Source of the DNA: Flavobacteriales bacterium | Lineage (GTDB): Bacteria > Bacteroidota > Bacteroidia > Flavobacteriales_D > Crocinitomicaceae | DNA length: 36,758 nt | Reading direction: 5' to 3' | NCBI GenBank assembly: GCA_015665275.1 | Contig: JADFAL010000003.1 | Span: forward strand, 1 to 36,758 | Part shown: positions 15,471 to 24,146 of the stretch, in pieces | How positions within the stretch are numbered: position 1 is the stretch's first letter | Layout: every line of letters starts with the position of its first letter | Notes under the pieces: generated by a model | What the model saw: the letters and a program-made list of their open reading frames with translations, nothing else | Told to the model about the DNA's origin: nothing | The model's database searches: none | Made by a program: the position numbers and the translations under genes

Positions 15471-16541
15471 TTAATGAATGGGTAAACGATCCAATCCGAA
15501 ATCGTCATAAAAACGCATATGGCTAAAGGCCTTAATTCGATCCTTGCTTAGAGCAGCAATAGAAATTCCAGAATAGGTATCCGTCTTACTTGCGTCAACA
15601 TACTTGAATTCAATTAATCCATCGGTAATACCTGCTTTTATGCGGTCCCGTGCTTTTTTCTCAGAATTTCGTTTTAAATCCAGACAATCCAGAAAGTCAA
15701 TCAAACCCCAATAGCGATCGGTTGCATAGTCAAAGTTTATAGGAGCTCGGCTGAAGACGATTTCTCTCCGTTTCTCAAGTTTTTCGACTAAAAATTAAAA
15801 TTCCAATATTACCTTTTCAAACTTAGAATTATTAATACAGGTGAGCGATTCGAACATATTTGTTCGGTCAAAAACTGCAATAATTTTAGAAATGTTTCGC
15901 CCAGTAATCTCAGGGTTTTGATGTGCGTGTTTTAAGAGGTTTTTATAATAGAAATTGGGTGCGCCGAGAAGTTTTTGACAAGCAAGCGTATAGGCCGCAA
16001 CGTCATGTAATTCATACAAGGGTTCAATAGAAGATTTGGCACAAACTTGCAAATAAATGAGATCGACCAATTTGTTATTCGTTTCATTGAAATGATGCAA
16101 GGCATTTCGGATGTCAGTTATCTTCAAGAAAGTTGAATCAGGATAGAGGTCTTGTCCAACCTCGTCCAATCGGCCACCATGATCTAGAAAGAATAGTGCA
16201 GAACGTTCGAATTGGAAATTTTGATTCACCCAATCCAGATACGCTTGCAGCGTTGCGCCTGAAGTACTAAGTTCTGTCGTTACAGAGTCCATTTGAATAC
16301 CATTAGGTCCTATCGTATATCGGTACATGCCCAAGGTATCCTCTTTATCTACTTGAAAGACCACCCGAATATTATCGTATTTAGATGCCGAAGAAAGCTG
16401 ATTTAAAATGCTGTCAGCGTAAACAGATAGGTCATTGTCGTAAGGTGCATAGTAGATGAAAATCCAATTGCAGGTGTCCTTTTGAGAAGCGAACGAACTC
16501 AAACTGCTGAGCGCCATTAGTATGCAAAGGATGTACTTCAT
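15471..16541 (-). pseudogene. Clostripain-like (C11) cysteine peptidase split by an in-frame TAA
   Basis: From ATG 16541 the first 248 residues have a signal peptide (MKYILCILMALSSLSSFASQ) and the C11 catalytic dyad: His121 in FFLDHGG and Cys167 in YLQVCAKSSIE, followed by LYELHDVAAYTLACQKLLGAP, typical of the family. A TAA at 15795-15797 ends this ORF. The same frame then stays open for 107 more codons to the stop at 15471, with FLVEKLEKRREIVF, YWGLIDFLDCLDLK and LSKDRIKAFSHMRFYDDFG, which read like the missing C-terminal part. A single nonsense change (or a sequencing error) therefore divides a 356-codon gene. C11 enzymes cleave after Arg or Lys and are usually exported. The 5' piece keeps both catalytic residues, so some activity is conceivable. 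Divergent to the stress protein gene at 16621. Confidence 0.8.
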
Positions 16542-16620
16542 TATCTCTATTAAAGATACACGAATTCAACAAGAATGTATACTCTAAAGGAACTGTTAAC
16601 TCAACTCAAATCGATTCAAT

Positions 16621-17427
16621 ATGCTCAAGAGCCCTATCTACCTTGTCCCATACGATTTTTCTGAAATCGCAGAGAGTACATTTGTTATGGCACTTTCTTT
16701 GGCCAAGCGAAATAATGGCACGGTGTATCTTCTGCACATTGCGAAAACGGAAATGGAAGAGATGAAGGCGCAAAGTGAAATGAATGACATGGTGCGGAAT
16801 CTATCGGAAGAAGGTCGTAAACGTGTGTTTGTGAAAGTGCTGCGTGGAAATCTTTATAAGTCCGTTGCGATCGCCGGAGAGATTCTTGGTGCTAACCTTT
16901 CTGTAATGGGAACACACGGTATGTCTTGTATGCAGCGACTTCTAGGAAGCAATGCACTGAAGATGGTGGCCATGTCGTCTACGCCATATTTGTTGTTGGT
17001 AAAAGAGCAGAAACTAGAGAAGGTAGATACCATCGTAATGCCTTTCTCTTTTGTGGAGGATACCCTTTTCGTACTGGATGCACTGGTTGAATTCGCTAAG
17101 CAGTACGAATCCATAATTCATTTGGTAGGATACTACGATAAGGTAGAATGGCAGAATAAGCAATCGTTGGAGAATCAAAAAACAGCCCGAAAATTTCTGG
17201 AAAAGCGCGGATTGTCTTGTGAAATCGTCAATTTGCCCAAAGATAAGAGCTTTGAGGAGGAATTATCGGATTACCTATTCAAGGTGAATGCAGATCTCAT
17301 TGCCGCTTCTTATTTCAAGAACAGCATCGTTCCGCCTCCGAATTCTTTCATTCAGGTTATGTTGGACAACGATCATCTATTGCCAATGCTTACCGTGAAC
17401 GGAGATGCTTTTAAGGTGAAGGTTTAA
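16621..17427 (+). CDS. Universal stress protein, tandem UspA domains
   Basis: The 268-residue cytoplasmic protein has two Usp folds. The first (about 5-127) starts IYLVPYDFSEIAESTFVMAL and keeps the ATP-binding pattern GTHGMSCMQRLLGSNALKM (Gly97, Gly100, Gly109-Ser110). The second (about 136-262) starts TIVMPFSFVEDTLFVLDAL but lacks the glycine motif, ending ADLIAASYFKNSIVP. Such one-active, one-degenerate tandem Usps are common in Bacteroidota and are linked to starvation or redox stress. No partner gene. It is convergent with the endonuclease-family gene downstream, with a repeat pair between them. Confidence 0.9.
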   Translation: MLKSPIYLVPYDFSEIAESTFVMALSLAKRNNGTVYLLHIAKTEMEEMKAQSEMNDMVRNLSEEGRKRVFVKVLRGNLYKSVAIAGEILGANLSVMGTHGMSCMQRLLGSNALKMVAMSSTPYLLLVKEQKLEKVDTIVMPFSFVEDTLFVLDALVEFAKQYESIIHLVGYYDKVEWQNKQSLENQKTARKFLEKRGLSCEIVNLPKDKSFEEELSDYLFKVNADLIAASYFKNSIVPPPNSFIQVMLDNDHLLPMLTVNGDAFKVKV

Positions 17428-17452
17428 CCCATTTTTCAGTAATAGTCCTTCC

Positions 17453-17509
17453 ATCTCGACAGGCTCGATGTCCGTCACCAAAATGAAAGGTCTTCGAGCA
17501 TGTCGAGAA
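17453..17509. repeat. Inverted pair of dispersed repeats, possible bidirectional terminator
   Basis: ATCTCGACAGGCTCGATG (17453-17470) and CTTCGAGCATGTCGAGAA (17492-17509) are imperfect reverse complements (15 of 18 positions), separated by 21 bases. They sit between the convergent Usp (plus) and endonuclease-family (minus) genes and could terminate both. The core CTCGACAKGCTCGA is the motif in the mdh terminator loop. Confidence 0.65.
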
Positions 17510-17528
17510 GCCGACATTATTAAAAAGC

Positions 17529-18500
17529 CTACTTCAGAGTAATTTCAACACTTACTGGCAAATGATCCGAATAGCCGGCCAAGTATTTACCACCTCCATA
17601 CGTGCGGAATGGAATGATGTTTCCTTTGTACTCTACCAATAGGTATTCAAATTCGTTAATCACCCCAGACTTTTTGTCTACGGAAATAGATCCTTTCTTT
17701 TTTGTCGCAGATTTCGACACCATGATATGATCTAGAATGTTCCATTCGCCACGATAACAGTTGGTACCACCATATTCTCCTGAGTTTTCAGTAATCAAGG
17801 GTGTCAATCGTTGGCTAATCATTTTCGGCGCACGATCTGTAGGGTAATCGTTCAAGTCTCCCATAAATATGATCTGTATGTGCTTGTTATCGTTTTGCAA
17901 TGAATCGATGAATTCCCCAGCGGCATTTGCGGCTACCAAACGTTTTGGCTCACTGATCATTTGTCCACCTCTTCTGCTTGGCCAATGATTTACCATCACA
18001 ACCAATTGTTCATTACCGTGTTCAAATTTTGCCCAAACAATATCTCTACTTGGAGAGCTTCCTTCTGGCATATCAAACCGTACAATTCCGTCTTCTAGTA
18101 AAGTCAGTTTTGTGCTGTCGTAAATAATCGCATTATCAATGCCTCGCTTGTCCAAACTTTCGTGGTGTACCACGGTATGCGTTCCGGACAAATCATCACT
18201 CTTTATTATGTCTTCAACAACTGCTTTGTTTTCAATCTCGCACAATCCAATGATGACAGGGTTGTCCAAATCGTTAATGACTTGGTTGATATGATCCAGT
18301 TTCTCTTGATATCGCGCCGAATTCCATTCTCGGTTTCCATCAGGTAAAAATTCCTGATCGTTTTTCCCCTCGGTGTGCAGCGTATCAAACAAATTCTCTA
18401 CGTTGTAGAACAGCACATTGCTTTTATAATCTTGAGCAAAAACGTTGGTTCCAGAAAGTGTAAGAAAGAGTAGGAGATAAGCAATTTTCATGTCAATCAT
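17529..18500 (-). CDS. Secreted endonuclease/exonuclease/phosphatase family protein
   Basis: The 323-residue product has a signal peptide (cleavage near VFAQ) and the family's metal-dependent phosphodiesterase motifs in order. These are NVENLFD, GLCEIENK (catalytic Glu), VVMVNHWPSRRGG, IIFMGDLNDYP (Asp/Asn) and YSDHLPVSV (Asp-His pair). Being exported, it may degrade extracellular nucleic acid or another phosphodiester. The start at 18500 makes an ATGA overlap with the upstream WbqC-like gene; ATG 18491 (MKIAYLLLF) is an equally good signal-peptide start. It is the last gene of the long minus-strand block. Confidence 0.88.
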   Translation of the reverse strand: MIDMKIAYLLLFLTLSGTNVFAQDYKSNVLFYNVENLFDTLHTEGKNDQEFLPDGNREWNSARYQEKLDHINQVINDLDNPVIIGLCEIENKAVVEDIIKSDDLSGTHTVVHHESLDKRGIDNAIIYDSTKLTLLEDGIVRFDMPEGSSPSRDIVWAKFEHGNEQLVVMVNHWPSRRGGQMISEPKRLVAANAAGEFIDSLQNDNKHIQIIFMGDLNDYPTDRAPKMISQRLTPLITENSGEYGGTNCYRGEWNILDHIMVSKSATKKKGSISVDKKSGVINEFEYLLVEYKGNIIPFRTYGGGKYLAGYSDHLPVSVEITLK

Positions 18501-19105
18501 TTTGTAGGTAGTAACAAATTACGCGCCAGAGGTCCTGAGCACATTATAGCATCTAAAATAGATATATTCGGTGTAAAACTTTGCTCAGAAGGAAAGACTT
18601 GTATGTATGGACTTTGTTCGAATTGATTATTCTTGTTTTTGTCCACTAAAATCTCTCTCGGATCATCTGTCTGAACGGAATGAAACGCTGAAGTGTGATC
18701 AAGTTTCACGGGTAAATCCAACCAATTGAAGATACTGTATGTAATCGCATCGTTATAGTTGATAAGCAGTTCGTCTTCTCGAAAGATCAAATCGTGTACC
18801 TCAACTCCGTAATAATCAAAATACGGAGCGCTCTGATACGCGGTTTTAATGGCTCTCCAATGTCTTGCGCGCCAATTTTCGTAATTAGCCAATTGTATTT
18901 CATCTGTCGGAGTTTTAGAACCGTTCGGCTTCTTCACAGGGATAGAAAGCGATAAAATGCCATCCGCGCTGAGAATATCACATCGGTTGCGATACGATTG
19001 TTTCGGGAAATGCTCCTTCGTTTCAATCAGGACATTAGAATGTTTGACTAAATTTTGATAATAAATGATGCTACCGAAATAGGTAGTCGGAAATACTGGG
19101 ATCAT
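18497..19105 (-). CDS. WbqC-family protein
   Basis: The 202-residue protein has WbqC-like features: an early PTTYFGSIIYYQNLVKHSNV, then KEHFPKQSYRNRCDI, LSIPVKKPNGSKTPTDEI, NYENWRARHWRAIKTAYQS (the family core) and YFDYYGVEVHDL. WbqC proteins occur in polysaccharide and other clusters; their activity is not settled. In Bacteroidota the gene is commonly next to lepB, as here, with ATGA overlaps on both sides (19102 and 18497), so it is probably translated with lepB. No signal peptide. Confidence 0.85.
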   Translation of the reverse strand: MIPVFPTTYFGSIIYYQNLVKHSNVLIETKEHFPKQSYRNRCDILSADGILSLSIPVKKPNGSKTPTDEIQLANYENWRARHWRAIKTAYQSAPYFDYYGVEVHDLIFREDELLINYNDAITYSIFNWLDLPVKLDHTSAFHSVQTDDPREILVDKNKNNQFEQSPYIQVFPSEQSFTPNISILDAIMCSGPLARNLLLPTK

Positions 19106-20976
19106 TTAATTCCCATGAAAATACGATCCCAACGAACACCAGATGGACCGCTAGAGTACCAAACCATAGAAGCTTTACCAACAATGTGATCTTCTGGAAC
19201 AAATCCCCACATGCGCGCATCCGTAGAGTTGAATCGATTGTCTCCCATCATCCAATAATAGTTCATTGCGAACGTGTATTTGTTCGTCTTCTTTCCATCA
19301 ATCATGAACGTACCATTATTGTTCTCTTTCAAGGAATGGCCTTCATGCGTTGTGATGATGCGTCGGTAATAAGCAATGTTCTCTTTGGTCAAAGTAACTG
19401 TTGCACCCTTCTTTGGAATCCTGAACTTCTTGAAATCTGTAACGGTATTGCAGATATTTGGGTCATTCGGGAAGAATCGCATATTTTGAAGCTTAACCAA
19501 AGGAGGAATACTATCCATATTGTCTTCATATGGCGGAGATCTGTACAAATTGAAATAAACAGAATCTCGATCTGCTTGGTCTCGTTTTAATTTTGCCAAT
19601 CCTTTTTGATTCACCAGAACGTACGGACGGCCATCCTTTGGTATTGGCATGTATTGATTGAAATTGTAAGTGTCAATGCCATATTTCTCCCATGCTTCGC
19701 TCTGATTGGATAATTGAGCACTTGTTTCATATTTTAACAATTGATTTGGGAAAATAGGCGCCTTTTTGCCATTGACATATAGTTGAGAGTTCTTAAGCTC
19801 CAGGTAATCTCCAGGAAGCCCAACACAGCGTTTGATATAGTTTTCACGTTTATCAACAGGTCTAAATATTACCCCTTTGTGTTCAATTAATTCAGGGCCG
19901 TTGTACGTATTCTGCATAGTGTACCCACTGGCAATTAGTTCACGGGCGTTTTGCCTCCAGTTTTCAATATTAACAAAGTAGCTTTCGAGAGCTTTGTTCC
20001 GAATAGACGAATCCTGGGAAGCTGTGAGGGTATTGTTTATCCTCAATTGGTTAATTTTCCGCATTGCTTGGTTCCATTCAGTTGACTGTTCTTCCCAAAG
20101 TCTTAGAGCTTCGGAATTTACATAGTCGTGATAATTGTGCCCCATAAGGCCATTGGGCATTCGAGGATCATAAATGGAAGTGTCTCCAGCAGGATAGTTG
20201 AAAACAACCACATCATATCTATTCACATCAGAGTATCCTGGAATTCGTGTGTATTCAGAAGTTTCCAATCCGACATACGACTTGACGTTAATCCACGGAA
20301 CAGTATTGTGCACCAATGGATAGGAGACAGGAGTAACGGGAACTTTCGGTCCGTAGGCCACCTTGTTTACAAACAAGAAATCTCCAACTAGTAAGGTGTT
20401 CTCCATGGATCCTGTGGGAATTTTAAAAGGCTCAAATACATAAGTACGAATGACCAAAGCAGCTACCAAAGCGAACCAGATGGAATCTCCCCACTCTTTA
20501 ACTTTTGTTTTCTTTCCGGGCTTTGGACGTGATACTGCGCCTATTCCAAGTGCAATAACGTGACCTATAACTGGCAACGCAAGGAACAGTGCCAAATGAT
20601 CTCCCCATTCGCGCTCAGCTATTTCTTTACTATTGGCCCAATTCGTTTCCGGTAATATTTTATCACCCGATTGCGAAATCTTATACATGATGATGTATGG
20701 GAAGAAGATTCCCTGAACAGTGTCGATCAAGCTGAAGTAACCAAATCGACGAATGTATGAAAGGTTTACTACGGACCACATTACAATGTGCACGCCCGGG
20801 AAAATCAACAATAAGGACCACCAGGGTTTTTGTGCGCCCAATTTGAACGCAATGAAATAGTTATATCCCGGCACAAGAGCTTCCCATTGTTTACGTTCGG
20901 CTTGTTCGAAGCTTTTCCACCACATAGCGAGGTACGGATGTACTAGTAGGAATAGATAAAAGAATGTAATATCCAT
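19102..20976 (-). CDS. lepB: Signal peptidase I, long Bacteroidota form
   Basis: The 624-residue membrane enzyme removes signal peptides from exported proteins. The N-terminal third (1-150) has several hydrophobic segments and a PGYNYFIAFKLGAQKPWW region like the DUF5684-type extension of Bacteroidota LepB. The catalytic part starts near 165 with a membrane segment, then IPTGSMENTLLVGD (Ser190, nucleophile). Lys382 in NYIKRCVGLPGDYLEL is the general base. The last box is MMGDNRFNSTDARMWGFVP near the end. About 120 residues, mostly helical and polar, are inserted between VVVFNYPAGD and the lysine box, and more follow it, making it roughly twice a typical LepB. It lies four bases downstream of dapB. 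Confidence 0.94.
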   Translation of the reverse strand: MDITFFYLFLLVHPYLAMWWKSFEQAERKQWEALVPGYNYFIAFKLGAQKPWWSLLLIFPGVHIVMWSVVNLSYIRRFGYFSLIDTVQGIFFPYIIMYKISQSGDKILPETNWANSKEIAEREWGDHLALFLALPVIGHVIALGIGAVSRPKPGKKTKVKEWGDSIWFALVAALVIRTYVFEPFKIPTGSMENTLLVGDFLFVNKVAYGPKVPVTPVSYPLVHNTVPWINVKSYVGLETSEYTRIPGYSDVNRYDVVVFNYPAGDTSIYDPRMPNGLMGHNYHDYVNSEALRLWEEQSTEWNQAMRKINQLRINNTLTASQDSSIRNKALESYFVNIENWRQNARELIASGYTMQNTYNGPELIEHKGVIFRPVDKRENYIKRCVGLPGDYLELKNSQLYVNGKKAPIFPNQLLKYETSAQLSNQSEAWEKYGIDTYNFNQYMPIPKDGRPYVLVNQKGLAKLKRDQADRDSVYFNLYRSPPYEDNMDSIPPLVKLQNMRFFPNDPNICNTVTDFKKFRIPKKGATVTLTKENIAYYRRIITTHEGHSLKENNNGTFMIDGKKTNKYTFAMNYYWMMGDNRFNSTDARMWGFVPEDHIVGKASMVWYSSGPSGVRWDRIFMGIK

Positions 20977-20980
20977 GGTA

Positions 20981-21700
20981 TTAGCTTATAATGTCTTTCA
21001 TTGTAAATACGCCTTTCTTCGTGAAAAGCCACTCAGCAGCAATCACTGAGCCCAGCGCAAAACCACGTCGATTGTGCGCAATGTGTTGAATTTCTATTGT
21101 ATCAATGTCGGATTGATATTGAATCTTATGCGTTCCGGGAACACCATCTTCTCGGTAAGAGGTTAAGGCGATTTGTCCACGGTTTACTTTAGGTGTTTGA
21201 TCTTCTTTATGTACCCAAGAAGAAAGGTTCTTGTTCTCGAACATCATGTCGTTTGCAAGAGTGATGGCAGTGCCGCTAGGAGCATCCAGCTTTTGAAGGT
21301 GATGTGTTTCTTCCATGCTTGCTTCGTACCCCGTTTGCTGTTCCATTAAGGAAGCCAATCGACGATTGATCTCAAAGAAGATATTTACACCAATACTGAA
21401 ATTACTGGCGTGTAAGAGCGACCCTTCATTCGAATTAACGAACTCGGTAACTTCATCCAGTTGCGCTCCCCAAGCCGTGGTTCCCACAACGACAGGCGTT
21501 TGGTGATTTACACAATGATGAATGTGCTTAACAGCCAAAGCGGGCGCGGTAAATTCAATGGCAACATCGACCTGAGAAAAATCAACATGTTCGATACGGG
21601 ATTCGCTGTTTACTTTTGCCACGATGGTATGACCACGTTCTTCTGCAATAGTCTCAATGACGCGTCCCATTTTTCCGTATCCGATAAGTGCTATATTCAT
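20981..21700 (-). CDS. dapB: 4-hydroxy-tetrahydrodipicolinate reductase
   Basis: The 239-residue enzyme reduces the product of DapA, an NAD(P)H step of lysine and diaminopimelate synthesis. It shows the nucleotide-binding GYGKMG (8-13), EFTAPA and VVGTTAW, SNFSIGVNIFF, and the substrate/catalytic block HHLQKLDAPSGTAITLA. It belongs to the short Bacteroidota type. It supplies diaminopimelate for the cell wall alongside lepB and other envelope genes in the operon. A 51-base gap separates it from the DUF5683 gene upstream. Confidence 0.95.
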   Translation of the reverse strand: MNIALIGYGKMGRVIETIAEERGHTIVAKVNSESRIEHVDFSQVDVAIEFTAPALAVKHIHHCVNHQTPVVVGTTAWGAQLDEVTEFVNSNEGSLLHASNFSIGVNIFFEINRRLASLMEQQTGYEASMEETHHLQKLDAPSGTAITLANDMMFENKNLSSWVHKEDQTPKVNRGQIALTSYREDGVPGTHKIQYQSDIDTIEIQHIAHNRRGFALGSVIAAEWLFTKKGVFTMKDIIS

Positions 21701-21751
21701 AATTGTGCGGTGTGAGCAAAAATACGATTTTCAAAAATCCAGTGGCTTCAA

Positions 21752-22312
21752 TTAGTGAAAATTAAGAGATAATTTGATGCCAGCGGCTTGTGGGGTGATT
21801 ATAGAAGGAGAAAGCCGAAGTGAAAGGTCTTCTGTAACGTCAAAATTCACGAAATGCGCTTCTACCGCTGCGTCCAAAACTTGAACAGCATAAACGGCCA
21901 CGAATCCGATAATGGCAAAATCTCGCGATCGCGCTCGCTGATCGTGTAGTGTTAGCAATGCAGATTGATCTGTCCCGTATATTAAATAATCACTGTCAGC
22001 AGATTGCGGTTGACCGCTATCCAGTAGGTTGTATTGCTTGCGCAACGCAAGAACCTCTGTTTGATTGTTTATAATAAAATAGCCCATCGCTCCCAATCCG
22101 GCATAAATAAGCGGTACTTTCCAGAAGGCCTTTTTCTTGCCTTTTGGCATAGCGATGTGATTGTAAACCTGTCCGGCACCGGGAAGCGCTGCAGAAAGAA
22201 CAGTTGCTTTTCTAACTGAATGGGTTACTGTGTCTTGAACAACAGTGGAATCTTCCTGTCCAAGGCTGCTAAAACTGATAGCGATAAGAATAGAAATAAG
22301 GAGTAGCCTCAT
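21752..22312 (-). CDS. DUF5683 membrane-associated protein, unknown function
   Basis: The 186-residue product starts in an ATGA overlap with parB. It has a signal peptide (MRLLLISILIAISFSSLGQ). KATVLSAALPGAGQVYNHIA then follows, a conserved motif of the DUF5683 family, with FWKVPLIYAGLGAMGYFIIN and DFAIIGFVAVYAVQVLDAAVEAHF as probable membrane helices. It ends in beta-strands (LSLRLSPSIITPQAAGIKLSLNF) like an outer-membrane edge. It is recalled between parB and dapB in many Bacteroidota. Function unknown. Confidence 0.85.
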   Translation of the reverse strand: MRLLLISILIAISFSSLGQEDSTVVQDTVTHSVRKATVLSAALPGAGQVYNHIAMPKGKKKAFWKVPLIYAGLGAMGYFIINNQTEVLALRKQYNLLDSGQPQSADSDYLIYGTDQSALLTLHDQRARSRDFAIIGFVAVYAVQVLDAAVEAHFVNFDVTEDLSLRLSPSIITPQAAGIKLSLNFH

Positions 22313-23232
22313 TTTTTGTTCAAAAGTTCCATAATGCGGCTGAGGTCTGAATCTGAATTGAAGTTTAAAACGATTTTTCCCTTACCGTTTGGAGACTTGC
22401 GTATTTCTACTTTCGTTGAAAGACGATCTCCAAGATGCTCCTTGAACGTATACTCGTTCTCGGTTATTGCGATTTTTGAATTTTTTGGCTTTTCCTCGTT
22501 GGCTTTTACCGCTGACTCTTGTATTTCTTCACCGCGAAGAATGGCTTCGATATCTCGAACGCTTAATTTTTCCTTCACCACTCGGTTGAATAACTCCACT
22601 TGTGTGTCTTCGTCACCAGCAGAAACCAAAGCACGTGCATGACCCATGGTGATTTTGCTTTCCTTTACGCCCGCTTGAATGGGAGCAGGAAGTTTCAACA
22701 AACGCAGATGGTTAGTGATACTCGAACGGCTTTTAGAAATCTTTTGACTCAATTGATCTTGGGTCAAACTACATTCTTCTATTAAACGCTGGTAGGAGAG
22801 AGCAACTTCGATTGGATTTAAGTCTTCACGCTGAATATTTTCTACCAACGCCATCTCTAACATTGTCTGATCGTTAGCGATGCGAATGTATGCGGGAACT
22901 TCTGCGAGACGCGCCAATTGTGCTGCGCGGAATCTTCGTTCTCCAGAAATTAACTGGTATTTGTCGCGCCCTAGCTTTCGCACGGTCAACGGTTGAATGA
23001 TACCATGCAATTTAATGGAAGTACTCAATTCCTGAAGTGCATCCTTCTCAAAGTTTGTTCTTGGGTTGAATGGATTCGCCTCGATATTAGAAATGGGGAT
23101 CATTGAAATAGAACCAACAATACCTGGATTACCTGATGAGGACGATGTGATGTCCGTTTCAGAGTTTTCCAATAGGGCACCGAGTCCCTTACCGAGAGCA
23201 GATCGTTTTTTCGTATTAGAGCTCATCGCCAA
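22309..23232 (-). CDS. parB: Chromosome-partitioning protein ParB
   Basis: The 307-residue CTP-dependent DNA clamp binds parS and works with ParA in chromosome segregation. It shows the N-terminal ALGKGLGALL, the CTPase region NPFNPRTNFEKDALQELS, HGIIQPLTVRK and SGERRFRAAQLARL, then the helix-turn-helix LTQDQLSQKISKSRSSITNH. A diverged C-terminal dimerisation part ends the protein. The reading frame starts 17 bases inside parA (ATG 23232, or M3 at 23226). No parS-like palindrome was recognised in the window. Confidence 0.95.
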   Translation of the reverse strand: MAMSSNTKKRSALGKGLGALLENSETDITSSSSGNPGIVGSISMIPISNIEANPFNPRTNFEKDALQELSTSIKLHGIIQPLTVRKLGRDKYQLISGERRFRAAQLARLAEVPAYIRIANDQTMLEMALVENIQREDLNPIEVALSYQRLIEECSLTQDQLSQKISKSRSSITNHLRLLKLPAPIQAGVKESKITMGHARALVSAGDEDTQVELFNRVVKEKLSVRDIEAILRGEEIQESAVKANEEKPKNSKIAITENEYTFKEHLGDRLSTKVEIRKSPNGKGKIVLNFNSDSDLSRIMELLNKK

Positions 23233-24028
23233 TCTTTAGTTTTTTGTCTTCGTTTGAAATTTTTGTCATGTCGTTACGCTGCAATATTTCGCGCGCAAAG
23301 TTCAAGTAGTTGATGGCTCCTTTACTAGCGGCATCATGCATAACAATCGTTTCGCCATAACTTGGAGCTTCTCCCAACTTCGTATTTCTATGGATAACCG
23401 TATCGAAAACGATTTCCTGAAAGTGCATTTTTACTTCCTCAACCACTTGATTTGCCAAACGCAAACGCGTATCGTACATCGTCAAGAGGATTCCTTCAAT
23501 TTCCAGCTCCGTATTCAATCGGCCCTGAACAATTTTGATGGTATTCAACAACTTTCCTAGGCCTTCAAGAGCGAAATATTCACACTGAACTGGCACAATC
23601 ACTGAATCTGCTGCTGTGAGTGAGTTCACGGTAATCAGACCAAGGGAAGGAGAGCAATCAATAATAATGAAATCGTACTTGTCCCGAATTTTATCCAGCG
23701 CGAACTTTAATTTGTGCTCGCGATTCGGCATGTTGATCATTTCCAATTCGGCTCCAACCAAGTCAATATGCGAAGGAAGAATGTCTAGGTTCGGGTTCTC
23801 CGTTTGATAAATCAAATCGGTAGGATCCGCCTCATTGATAAGGCACTCGTAAATATTTCGAGAGTTTTTTGGGTCCAACCCTACACCAGAAGTTGCATTT
23901 GCTTGCGGATCTGCATCCACAATTAGTGTTTTGTATTCCAATACACCGAGGCAGCCCCCGAGATTGATAGCAGAGGTCGTTTTACCAACGCCTCCTTTTT
24001 GGTTTGCAATTGCAATTATTTTGGCCAT
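23216..24028 (-). CDS. parA: Chromosome-partitioning ATPase ParA (Soj)
   Basis: The 270-residue ATPase has the deviant Walker A KGGVGKTT (11-18), LIVDADPQANATSGVGLD as Walker A', and IIIDCSPSLGLITVNSL as Walker B. It ends RNDMTKISNEDKKLKIGDEL. Together with ParB it moves replicated origins apart on the nucleoid. A TATCTTTA sequence at 24059-24052 on the minus strand resembles a -7 element 23 bases before the start. A short inverted repeat lies further upstream (24100-24122). Confidence 0.96.
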   Translation of the reverse strand: MAKIIAIANQKGGVGKTTSAINLGGCLGVLEYKTLIVDADPQANATSGVGLDPKNSRNIYECLINEADPTDLIYQTENPNLDILPSHIDLVGAELEMINMPNREHKLKFALDKIRDKYDFIIIDCSPSLGLITVNSLTAADSVIVPVQCEYFALEGLGKLLNTIKIVQGRLNTELEIEGILLTMYDTRLRLANQVVEEVKMHFQEIVFDTVIHRNTKLGEAPSYGETIVMHDAASKGAINYLNFAREILQRNDMTKISNEDKKLKIGDEL

Positions 24029-24099
24029 TCTTGTAACGAAAAATTGAACTCTAAAGATAGGGTAAATAGACCGAATCCATACCTATCGATAGAAGTAGT

Positions 24100-24122
24100 T
24101 ATCAACGAAAATTCTGTTGATA
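24100..24122. promoter_or_regulatory. Inverted repeat TATCAAC-N9-GTTGATA upstream of parA
   Basis: A perfect 7-base inverted repeat lies 72 bases before the parA start, between the DUF3276 stop and parA. It could be an operator for parAB or a weak hairpin. It has no T-tract on the minus strand and does not match the parS consensus. Confidence 0.3.
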
Positions 24123-24146
24123 CGCTGTTAATAAATCTCTTTGAGA

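Noticed and set aside
22309-24028. parS site
   Set aside because: I looked for a TGTTTCACGTGAAACA-like palindrome around parAB and at other CACGTG sequences in the window; none had matching flanks.
24100-24122. DnaA box or origin signal near parA
   Set aside because: TTATCAACG only partly resembles TTATNCACA, no cluster of boxes or dnaA gene is present.
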